Source: Demequinaceae bacterium UBA4004 (GTDB lineage Bacteria > Actinomycetota > Actinomycetes > Actinomycetales > Demequinaceae). Taken from it: a stretch of 8,579 nucleotides of DNA. Both the position numbers and the translations under genes were made by a program. Shown here piece by piece: positions 1 to 5,416 of this stretch. Under the pieces are notes generated by a model that ran no database searches, had not been told where the DNA came from, and saw nothing but the letters and a program-made list of their open reading frames with translations. Numbering within the stretch: the stretch's first letter is position 1; each line of letters begins with the position of its first letter. The DNA lies in NCBI GenBank assembly GCA_002384765.1, contig DGBM01000200.1, positions 5,791 through 14,369 on the forward strand, read 5' to 3'.

Positions 1-828
1 GAATAGCATTCCGATCAGCACGAGACCACCGAACGGAAGCAACGCACGCGTCAGCCACTCCTTGCTTCGCGAGGCCGTCAGCACACACGCCACCACTGTG
101 GCACCTGTGGCGTAGACGGCCGCGTCGCCGCGAGCGCCGGCCGCCATCAGGACACCGAGCACGTACAAGGTGCCAAGCGCCCAACGCCGTTTCCCGTGAC
201 TCTCGAACCAGCCCAACAACGCCATGAAAGCTGTGCCCACTCCGGTGATCGCCCACCCGCTCGGGTTGTTCGAGGGAATCAGGAAGACTCCCAGCGGCAC
301 CATCGACACGAGCCAGCCCCACAGCAGGGTCTGCCGGCGGGAGGCGTTCAACAGCGCCGCGAGCGCCGTTGCCAGTCCCACAAAGAGAGTCAGGTTGACG
401 AATCTCATCACGAGAGCACTACCTTCAAGATCGTCACCGGCAAACGCACGCATGGATGCGTAGTACAGGCCGGGGTACTCGCGTTGGAAGTTGCCGCGGC
501 GCGTGTCGACCTTGGGTCCATCCAGCGCGAGTCCCGCCTCGTCCTGACATGCGGCGCTCTCCGTGGCCTCCTGGGCGTAGCACCGCGCGGACATGAACGC
601 CTGCGACACCTCGCGGCTGTTGGCCTGCGCGCCCGGCGCGCACGCTTCGCTACCGCCCATTGCACACCAGGTACTCGCAAGGTGGTAATCGTCGTCAGGC
701 CCGGCACCCACCGGCGAGGCAAAGGCCCACGCGGTCAGCGTGAGCACGGCCAACAGTGGCGCAACGTGAATCCACCGGAGTCGACCGATCAGCCGACGCA
801 GACCGACTTCGCTTCCCCTCGTGGCCAC
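1..828 (-). CDS. DUF2142 family multi-spanning membrane protein, C-terminus cut by window edge
   Basis: Reading leftward from a GTG at 828, the frame stays open for 276 codons to the window edge, so only the N-terminal part is present. The first hydrophobic helix is at about residues 20-38. It is followed by SPVGAGPDDDYH (38-49), which matches the Pro-Asp/Glu-rich signature after the first helix of DUF2142 proteins. A long, probably extracytoplasmic loop (about 40-135) carries four cysteines (55, 63, 83, 94). Further helices lie near 137-160, 167-185, 190-208, 214-231, 236-251 and 262 onward, with NNPSGWAITG (187-196) as the second family-like motif. DUF2142 proteins are common in polysaccharide clusters. 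Their multi-helix architecture resembles GT-C glycosyltransferases or polymerases, but I know of no settled activity. It is the last visible gene of the leftward group, 47 bp after the flippase. A GTG at 864, in frame and 12 codons earlier, is an alternative start. Confidence 0.85.
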   Translation of the reverse strand, partial: MATRGSEVGLRRLIGRLRWIHVAPLLAVLTLTAWAFASPVGAGPDDDYHLASTWCAMGGSEACAPGAQANSREVSQAFMSARCYAQEATESAACQDEAGLALDGPKVDTRRGNFQREYPGLYYASMRAFAGDDLEGSALVMRFVNLTLFVGLATALAALLNASRRQTLLWGWLVSMVPLGVFLIPSNNPSGWAITGVGTAFMALLGWFESHGKRRWALGTLYVLGVLMAAGARGDAAVYATGATVVACVLTASRSKEWLTRALLPFGGLVLIGMLF

Positions 829-832
829 AGTG

Positions 833-877
833 CCTCCTTGGGCTCTCGACGTGGGCAGTTTCACCCGGTGCCACCTT
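833..877 (-). promoter_or_regulatory. Two competing ribosome binding sites for the DUF2142 gene
   Basis: On the minus strand AAGGAGG lies at 839-833, only 4 nt before GTG 828. AAGGTGG lies at 877-871, 6 nt before the in-frame GTG 864 and overlapping the flippase stop codon TAA (878-876). The first is the better anti-SD match but has tight spacing. The second has better spacing and would favour translational coupling to the flippase. The extra residues MKLPTSRAQGGT would not disturb the first membrane helix, so the sequence does not decide between them. I favour 828 because the AAGGAGG match is complete. Confidence 0.5.
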
Positions 878-2171
878 ATGTGGTCGCAGTGGGCTCGTGA
901 GTCGAGACGTGGTCCGTGGGCTCGCGGCGCCTCCATAGGGCGGCGAGCACCGTGCCCTGAGCCAGCGCCGAGAGTGACTCCGTGATGCCCAAGGCCCAGG
1001 CGGCGCCGCTTGCCCCCCAGAGCGAAGCGCCCACGAGCAAACCCGTGACGCCCGCGATGGATGCGCCCACGACACAACTCATGAATGCTTTGCGCGCTCC
1101 GATGGTAATCAGACCGATCCGGCCGAAGGCAGTCCCAAGAGTGATCCCAAGGATCGCGACTCCGAAGCCAAGCGCTGTCGCCTCACCGATGGCAACGTCC
1201 TTGCCGAAAAGCGCCGTAGTCAGCCAGGGACCCCCCACTCCCATGGCGACCAAACCGGCCACGCCCACGGACGCGTGGAGCGCGATGACAACCCTGAGCC
1301 GTCGCCCCATCCTGGCCCGACCGGCCTCCACCACCCAGCCTTGAAGAGCGTTTCCGAGAGCCGACACGGAGTACTGACCGATGCGATACGCCTTGTCTCC
1401 TGAGACAAAACGCGCCGCCTGCGCCACGGGCGCAACCGAAGTGACGATTGCGACGGCCAACGCGTTGTAAGCGCCCCCGGCGATCTCGGCGATCAATGCG
1501 GGTGGGTGACGACGCAACACCGCGACGACGCCGTCGCGATCGACGGAGACGAGGTCAAAGGCCGCGATACGCCCATACACCACGGCCGGGCCCGCGATCA
1601 TTGCGATCGCGAGCAGGATCGGGTACCAGATGGGTCCCGCCCCCAGGATGAGGAGCACGGTGGCGGCGAGCGTCGCGGCCGTCCTGGGCAGCACCTCGGA
1701 CCACAGAATGGGCAACGCCCTGCCGACTCCGATCCAGAACCACGTGGGGGCAAGCCCCGCAAGGCTCATCGCGCCCGCCATGGCAGCCGCCTCCGCCCGG
1801 TTCGCTTCGGGGGCGAGCGCTGCCGCGACCACCCCTGCGATCACGACGGCAAAGCTCCAGACCGGCACTCGCACATGCAGGCTCGTCGCGAGCAGACGGC
1901 GACGTTCCTCGGTCGACGCGACCGCGACGATCGGCGGGGCAAGCGTCGAGTAGCCGAGCCCCGACACGAGCGCCGCGATACCGCCCACCGACTGGCCCAG
2001 TGCGATGGCGACCCAGACATCGGCCCCGGCGAGTCGCGCCAGGACCGGAAGGAAGATGAAGGGGGCGAGGAGTGAGAGGAAGGGAACACCGGCGAACGCG
2101 GTGATCCGGCGGGCGAGGGCGGCCGCGCTGGCCCTGGTCTGCCCGGGCGGGCCCGGCGGGGACCCCGTCAC
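876..2171 (-). CDS. Wzx-like oligosaccharide flippase (MOP/polysaccharide exporter superfamily)
   Basis: The 431-residue protein is almost entirely hydrophobic, with about 11-12 predicted membrane helices. This is the size and layout of Wzx/RfbX-type exporters, which move undecaprenyl-linked repeat units across the cytoplasmic membrane. Family-like segments include an N-terminal amphipathic start followed by FLSLLAPFIFLPVLAR (31-46), LAPTWFWIGVGR (140-151), which resembles the WFxxG-type motif of Wzx proteins, and the charged stretch FVSGDKAYRIGQYS (255-268) inside the second half. The C-terminal tail after about residue 413 is short and polar. The start is GTG at 2171, which overlaps the TGA of the preceding GT4 gene (GTGA, 2171-2168). 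GAGGAGG (2186-2180) sits 8 nt upstream, so the start is well supported. The overlap argues for co-translation with the transferase that makes its lipid-linked cargo. The family call is firm; the cargo is inferred from context. Confidence 0.85.
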   Translation of the reverse strand: MTGSPPGPPGQTRASAAALARRITAFAGVPFLSLLAPFIFLPVLARLAGADVWVAIALGQSVGGIAALVSGLGYSTLAPPIVAVASTEERRRLLATSLHVRVPVWSFAVVIAGVVAAALAPEANRAEAAAMAGAMSLAGLAPTWFWIGVGRALPILWSEVLPRTAATLAATVLLILGAGPIWYPILLAIAMIAGPAVVYGRIAAFDLVSVDRDGVVAVLRRHPPALIAEIAGGAYNALAVAIVTSVAPVAQAARFVSGDKAYRIGQYSVSALGNALQGWVVEAGRARMGRRLRVVIALHASVGVAGLVAMGVGGPWLTTALFGKDVAIGEATALGFGVAILGITLGTAFGRIGLITIGARKAFMSCVVGASIAGVTGLLVGASLWGASGAAWALGITESLSALAQGTVLAALWRRREPTDHVSTHEPTATT

Positions 2172-3547
2172 TCCTTGGACCTCCTCACCCTCGCCCGACG
2201 CACGACTTCACGCGCACCAGCGTGCCGGAGGTGGTGCCACGCCACGCGTAGGTCACGCACAAACCCAGGTCGGTCTGCTGGATCAAGGAGGTCGCGCGCC
2301 GACGCAGCAAGAGCGTCGCGCCCCCCTGCGGCCTCAACGTCGGGAGCGCGGCGAGGCTGACGCGCAATGCGCCGTAGTGGTTCGAGCGTCGTCTCCCACA
2401 AGTAGCGCTGTCGCACGACTTCCACGCGTTCACGCGCCGCGGCGGCGAAGGCATCGTCGTAAAGAACAGTCTCGAGCGCGTCTGCCAGCGCGTCGAAATC
2501 GCCGGCGGGCACGGCGATGCCGAGGCGTTCCTCGCGCACCAGATCCGCAAACGTGTCTCCCTCCGTCACCACCATGGGCAGGCCCGCCCAGAGGTAGTCG
2601 AGGATGCGGGTGCGGAAAGAGAACTCGGTCTCCACGTGTGCGTGATGGGTCGAAACACCGGCGTTCGCCTCGCTGAGGAAACTGCCGCGCTCGTCGTAAG
2701 GCACCCAGTCCTCGTTGAAGATCACGGAGTTGCCCAGGGCACCGAGCTCCTCGGCCAGGTCGATAGCGTCGTTGATGACACCCATCGGTCGCTGGCCCGG
2801 GTGGCGTGTGCCAAGGAATACCAGCGCCGTGCCAGGGCGCCGCTGTGCGAGCGCATGCACCGCACGAATCAAGAGGAGCGGGTCGAACCAGCTGTAGACG
2901 CCGCCGCCCCAGATCAGGATCTTCGTCTCGTCGTCGATCCCTGGGACGACGCCGCGCAAGGCAGGCCGCGTCACGACGGGGGGCTCTGCTTCCAGTCCGA
3001 ACGGCGCGATCGCGATGAGGTGTTCGAGCGATGGGTCGTTCTCGTACGTGGTGGGTGAGATGCGGCCAAGCGCGGCGAGTTGACCCAGATAAAACGAGCG
3101 CTGGCGCGCGGAGGCGCACAGCACCATGTCAGCGCGCACCAGTTGATGGTTGAGCAGCGAGACGCGCGAGCGCACCATCAGGTCCCACGTGGCGCGCGGC
3201 TCCTCACGGCCCTGCTCCAGCATCTCCAGGTGCATCGGGTCGTACGCGTCGACCACCACCACGCGGTCCGTCGAGGCGAGGCGAGTGAACTGCTCCATGG
3301 CGTGACCCTGGAAGACAATGAGGTCCACGACGCGTTCGAGGGCATCAAAGGCGGCATCGTCTCGTGGTCGCAACGCGACGGAGCGGAAGCGGCCCTCGGA
3401 GGCGTCGTCGTCAAGCGTGGCGGTGGTCGCAAGCGTCACGTCGTGACCGTCCGCGGCGAGCACTCGGGCCATCGCACGCGCCCGGATGGCTGGGCCAGCG
3501 AGGCGCTCGCCCAGCGACGAGCCGGTGATGATGAGCACGCGCGTCAT
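2168..3547 (-). CDS. Glycosyltransferase family 4 (GT-B fold)
   Basis: The 459-residue protein has the two-domain GT-B pattern. The N-terminal Rossmann half begins RVLIITGSSLGERLAGPAIR (3-22), with the glycine loop that holds the acceptor/phosphate. The linker APFGL (181-185) leads into the nucleotide-sugar half, with IWGGGVYSWFDP (212-223), FLGTRHPG (244-251), NEDWVPYDERGSFL (278-291) and the GT4 donor-binding region EFSFRTRILDYLWAGLPMVV (308-327). A further 60-odd residues after about 397 are Arg-rich and could bind the inner membrane surface. It probably adds a sugar from a nucleotide donor to a lipid-linked glycan in the cytoplasm; donor and acceptor cannot be read from sequence. It is first in the leftward operon and overlaps the flippase gene. 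Its own Shine-Dalgarno sequence is only AGGGA, 8 nt before ATG 3547. An upstream leader ORF that overlaps its start may help translation. Confidence 0.88.
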   Translation of the reverse strand: MTRVLIITGSSLGERLAGPAIRARAMARVLAADGHDVTLATTATLDDDASEGRFRSVALRPRDDAAFDALERVVDLIVFQGHAMEQFTRLASTDRVVVVDAYDPMHLEMLEQGREEPRATWDLMVRSRVSLLNHQLVRADMVLCASARQRSFYLGQLAALGRISPTTYENDPSLEHLIAIAPFGLEAEPPVVTRPALRGVVPGIDDETKILIWGGGVYSWFDPLLLIRAVHALAQRRPGTALVFLGTRHPGQRPMGVINDAIDLAEELGALGNSVIFNEDWVPYDERGSFLSEANAGVSTHHAHVETEFSFRTRILDYLWAGLPMVVTEGDTFADLVREERLGIAVPAGDFDALADALETVLYDDAFAAAARERVEVVRQRYLWETTLEPLRRIARQPRRAPDVEAAGGRDALAASARDLLDPADRPGFVRDLRVAWHHLRHAGAREVVRRARVRRSKE

Positions 3548-3597
3548 GCGTGGCGTCCCTGGGGGGAGACGACGCGTGGCGACGGGGAGACCTGCAT
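3544..3597 (-). CDS. Possible 17-codon leader ORF overlapping the GT4 start
   Basis: On the minus strand an ATG at 3597 is preceded by GGAGG (3609-3605) with an ideal 7-nt gap. It encodes MQVSPSPRVVSPQGRHA and stops at TGA 3546-3544. That stop overlaps the GT4 initiation codon as ATGA (3547-3544). The GT4 gene has only a weak Shine-Dalgarno sequence of its own, so ribosomes finishing this short frame could restart on it. The peptide resembles no leader I recognise, and its repeated VSP triplet comes from the DNA repeat beneath it. GGAGG is not rare in such GC-rich DNA, so a chance frame is quite possible. Confidence 0.35.
   Translation of the reverse strand: MQVSPSPRVVSPQGRHA
3548..3591. repeat. 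Degenerate tandem direct repeat abutting the GT4 start codon
   Basis: Two units each begin GCGTGGCG and end GGGGAGAC on the plus strand. Unit 1 is 3548-3570 (8 + 7 + 8 bases) and unit 2 is 3574-3591 (8 + 2 + 8 bases), separated by GAC. The GGGGAGAC copies are exactly 21 bp apart and the GCGTGGCG copies 26 bp apart. Read on the GT4 coding strand, the extra bases in the start-proximal unit contain AGGGA, the ribosome binding site of the GT4 gene. The repeat is directly visible. A regulatory role is inference. Confidence 0.6.
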
Positions 3598-3622
3598 GAG
3601 CACGCCTCCATCGTAGGGCTTG

Positions 3623-3651
3623 CCTCTACCCCCTTTTCGTAGCGCGTCCAA
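3623..3651 (-). promoter_or_regulatory. Weak candidate promoter for the leftward operon
   Basis: On the minus strand TTGGAC (3651-3646) and TAGAGG (3628-3623) are separated by 17 bp. A transcript starting near 3616 would include the GGAGG at 3609-3605 and the leader ORF. Both hexamers are poor matches to the sigma-70-like consensus. A better -10 match, TACGAT (3615-3610), lacks a -35 and would start RNA too late to include that GGAGG. A promoter is expected somewhere here because the flanking genes diverge, but its exact position is uncertain. Confidence 0.2.
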
Positions 3652-3686
3652 GGGGCGACTTTGGTCGCTCGTGGTGCCAAACCCCT
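3651..3686. repeat. Imperfect inverted repeat in the divergent promoter region
   Basis: AGGGG (3651-3655) and TTTGG (3660-3664), separated by CGAC, are mirrored by CCAAA (3677-3681) and CCCCT (3682-3686), which are contiguous. The centre is a 12-bp spacer. The left arm thus has a 4-bp insertion relative to the right. A smaller nested inverted repeat, GCGAC-TTTG-GTCGC, occupies 3655-3668. The element lies between the two divergent starts and just upstream of the rightward -10-like hexamer, where an operator would be expected. No T-run follows, so it does not look like a terminator. Confidence 0.35.
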
Positions 3687-3690
3687 GAGG

Positions 3691-3696
3691 TATCGT
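3691..3696 (+). promoter_or_regulatory. Candidate -10 hexamer for a leaderless rightward transcript
   Basis: TATCGT fits the actinobacterial TANNNT -10 pattern and ends 6 nt before ATG 3703, so the expected transcription start coincides with the initiation codon. There is no good Shine-Dalgarno sequence at normal distance (GAGG is 12 nt away), as expected for a leaderless mRNA. No convincing -35 was found at 16-18 bp, which is common for such promoters. Confidence 0.4.
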
Positions 3697-3702
3697 GGCC
3701 GC

Positions 3703-4293
3703 ATGAGCATCCGGGTCGCGCAGACGGCTGACGTCGCGCCTGACGCCATCATCGGAGCAGACTCCTCTATCTGGCATCTCGCGCAAGTGCGGGAGGGGGC
3801 AGTGCTCGGCCGCGATTGCGTGGTCGGTCGTGGCGCCTACATCGGCAGCGGTGTGACCATGGGCAACGGCTGCAAGGTGCAGAACTACGCCTTGGTGTAC
3901 GAGCCAGCGGTACTCGAGGATGGCGTCTTTGTGGGTCCGAGCGTGGTGTTCACCAATGACCACTTCCCGCGCGCCATCAACATAGACGGCTCGGTCAAGT
4001 CCGCACACGACTGGGAGCCAGTTGGCGTCACTGTCCGACATGGCGCCTCCATCGGTGCCAGGGCCGTCTGCGTCGCGCCAGTGACCATCGGGCGGTGGGC
4101 CACCGTCGCCGCTGGCGCGGTGGTGACCAAGGACGTCCCCGACTACGCGCTCGTCGTCGGCGTGCCCGCCCGACGCATCGGCTGGGTGGGCGAGGCGGGC
4201 TCACCGCTTGTCAAGGAGGGCGACACCACCTACCGGTGCCCCGTGACCAACTCGCTGTACGAAGAGACTGACGGCGCACTCGCGCCACGCTGA
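3703..4293 (+). CDS. Sugar-nucleotide N-acetyltransferase, WbpD/WlbB-like (left-handed beta-helix)
   Basis: The 196-residue protein is built from hexapeptide repeats with small or hydrophobic residues every sixth position, from about residue 11 to 158 (for example IIGADS, VLGRDC, YIGSGV, SIGARA, TIGRWA). These form the left-handed beta-helix of acetyl-CoA-dependent transferases. ADVAPDAIIG (9-18), IWHLAQVREGA (23-33), VFVGPSVVFTND (75-86), the following PRAINIDGS stretch and the terminal GVPARRIGWVG (153-163) are typical of the family that acetylates the 3-amino group of UDP-2-acetamido-3-amino sugars. The related dTDP-3-amino-sugar acetyltransferases (QdtC/FdtC) are the main alternative. The adjacent Gfo/Idh dehydrogenase favours the UDP-GlcNAc-derived substrate. 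A frame extension to a TTG at 3661 exists, but family proteins begin near MSIRVAQTADVAP, so ATG 3703 is chosen. It opens the rightward operon, 31 bp before the aminotransferase. Confidence 0.85.
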   Translation: MSIRVAQTADVAPDAIIGADSSIWHLAQVREGAVLGRDCVVGRGAYIGSGVTMGNGCKVQNYALVYEPAVLEDGVFVGPSVVFTNDHFPRAINIDGSVKSAHDWEPVGVTVRHGASIGARAVCVAPVTIGRWATVAAGAVVTKDVPDYALVVGVPARRIGWVGEAGSPLVKEGDTTYRCPVTNSLYEETDGALAPR

Positions 4294-4324
4294 CGCACGC
4301 GACCCCCCATCGAAGGAAGACCTG

Positions 4325-5416
4325 ATGAACCAACCCACGATTCCCGCCGCGAGCCCCATCATCGGCGACGAGGAGCGCGCCGCAGTCGATCGCGTCATGC
4401 GCTCTGGCATGATCGCCCAGGGCCCCGAGGTCGCCGCCTTCGAGCGCGAGTTCGCGGACGAACTGGTGGGCGGGCGCACCTGCGTGGCCGTCAACTCCGG
4501 CACATCTGGCCTGCACCTTGGGCTCCTTGCCGCAGGCATCGGCGCGGGCGACGAGGTCCTGGTGCCGTCGTTCACCTTTGCCGCCACCGGAAACTCGGTC
4601 GCCCTGACCGGCGCGACGCCGGTATTCGTCGACATCGACCCGGACACCTTTTGCATGGACCCCGACGCTGCGGCCGCTGCGATCACCGACCGCACCGCCG
4701 CGATCATGCCGGTGCACCTTTACGGCCACCCTGCAGACATGACCCGCTTGGCCGAGGTGGCTTCCCAGCACAACGTCCAACTCGTTGAGGACGCCGCCCA
4801 GGCGCACGGCGCGCAGTGGCAGGGAGCCCCCGTTGGCTCCTTCGGCACCTTCGCGATGTTCAGCCTGTACCCCACCAAGAACATGACCTCCGGCGAAGGC
4901 GGCATGGTCTCTTGTGCGACCGACGAGGTCGCGCGTCTGGTCAAGTTGTTGCGCAACCAGGGAATGGAGCGCCGCTACGAGAACGAACTGGTGGGCTTCA
5001 ACGCCCGCATGACGGACATCCACGCCGCGATCGGCCGCGTGCAGCTTACCAAGTTGCCTGCCTGGACCGCCCGCCGTCAAGAGATTGCGGCGCGCTTTGA
5101 CGCGAGCCTGCAGGGCGTCGTGGTGCCGCCTGTCGCCGAAGGCGCCGTCCACGTGTACCACCAGTACACGATTCGCGTCCCCCAAGACCGGGATGGTTTC
5201 GCAAAGGCGCTGCTCGACGAGCACGGCGTCGGCACGGGCGTCTACTACCCCATCCCCAATCACGAACTGCCGTCGTTGCGCACGGAGGCCGACCTACCCG
5301 TCACGGCCAAGGCGGCTCAAGAGGTGTTGTCGCTTCCCGTCCACCCCGCGCTGAGCGACGAGGACGTTGAGCGCGTCATCGAAGCCGTGAACGCCGTCGC
5401 GGGAGCGGGTGCCTGA
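4325..5416 (+). CDS. DegT/DnrJ/EryC1/StrS-family PLP-dependent sugar aminotransferase (WbpE/GnnB-like)
   Basis: The 363 residues are the usual family length and carry its hallmarks. These are VNSGTSGLHLGLLAAGIGAGDEV (56-78, phosphate-binding SGT and the GDEV motif), PSFTFAATGN (81-90), FVDIDPDTF (101-109), VEDAAQAHGA (154-163; D156 would contact the pyridine nitrogen) and LYPTKNMTSGEGG (181-193), where K185 is the expected Schiff-base lysine. Next come RNQGM (200-204) and GFNARMTDIHAAIGRVQL (214-231). The enzyme would transfer an amino group, usually from glutamate, to a 3-keto nucleotide sugar made by the neighbouring dehydrogenase, and its product would be acetylated by the upstream gene product. 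AAGGAAG (4313-4319) is 5 nt before the ATG. The TGA shares a base with the next ATG (TGATG, 5414-5418), so it is co-translated with the dehydrogenase. The exact sugar specificity cannot be fixed from sequence. Confidence 0.9.
   Translation: MNQPTIPAASPIIGDEERAAVDRVMRSGMIAQGPEVAAFEREFADELVGGRTCVAVNSGTSGLHLGLLAAGIGAGDEVLVPSFTFAATGNSVALTGATPVFVDIDPDTFCMDPDAAAAAITDRTAAIMPVHLYGHPADMTRLAEVASQHNVQLVEDAAQAHGAQWQGAPVGSFGTFAMFSLYPTKNMTSGEGGMVSCATDEVARLVKLLRNQGMERRYENELVGFNARMTDIHAAIGRVQLTKLPAWTARRQEIAARFDASLQGVVVPPVAEGAVHVYHQYTIRVPQDRDGFAKALLDEHGVGTGVYYPIPNHELPSLRTEADLPVTAKAAQEVLSLPVHPALSDEDVERVIEAVNAVAGAGA

Noticed and set aside
196..900. A 234-codon plus-strand frame over the DUF2142 gene
   Set aside because: The translation is Arg/His/Gln-rich without recognisable domains, whereas the opposite strand gives a coherent membrane protein with DUF2142 signatures.
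1506..2676. Long plus-strand frames opposite the flippase and GT4 genes
   Set aside because: Highly charged, compositionally skewed translations; the minus-strand genes have clear family motifs and good starts.
3610..3615. TACGAT on the minus strand as the main -10 of the leftward operon
   Set aside because: It matches TANNNT but has no -35 at 16-18 bp and would start RNA after the GGAGG of the leader ORF. It remains possible if the leader ORF is not real.
3661..3702. TTG-initiated N-terminal extension of the acetyltransferase
   Set aside because: It lacks an SD, adds residues not seen in the family, and lies upstream of the likely transcription start.
3544..4041. A 165-codon minus-strand frame opposite the acetyltransferase, ending in the leader ORF
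   Set aside because: The upstream part is antisense to a well-supported gene and has no plausible start signal. Only the last 17 codons, behind a good GGAGG, were kept as a tentative leader.
4211..5263. A 350-codon open frame on the minus strand, antisense to the aminotransferase gene
   Set aside because: Its translation has no family motifs and is the low-complexity, His/Gly/Val-rich product typical of antisense frames in GC-biased DNA. The plus-strand protein has every catalytic motif of its family.
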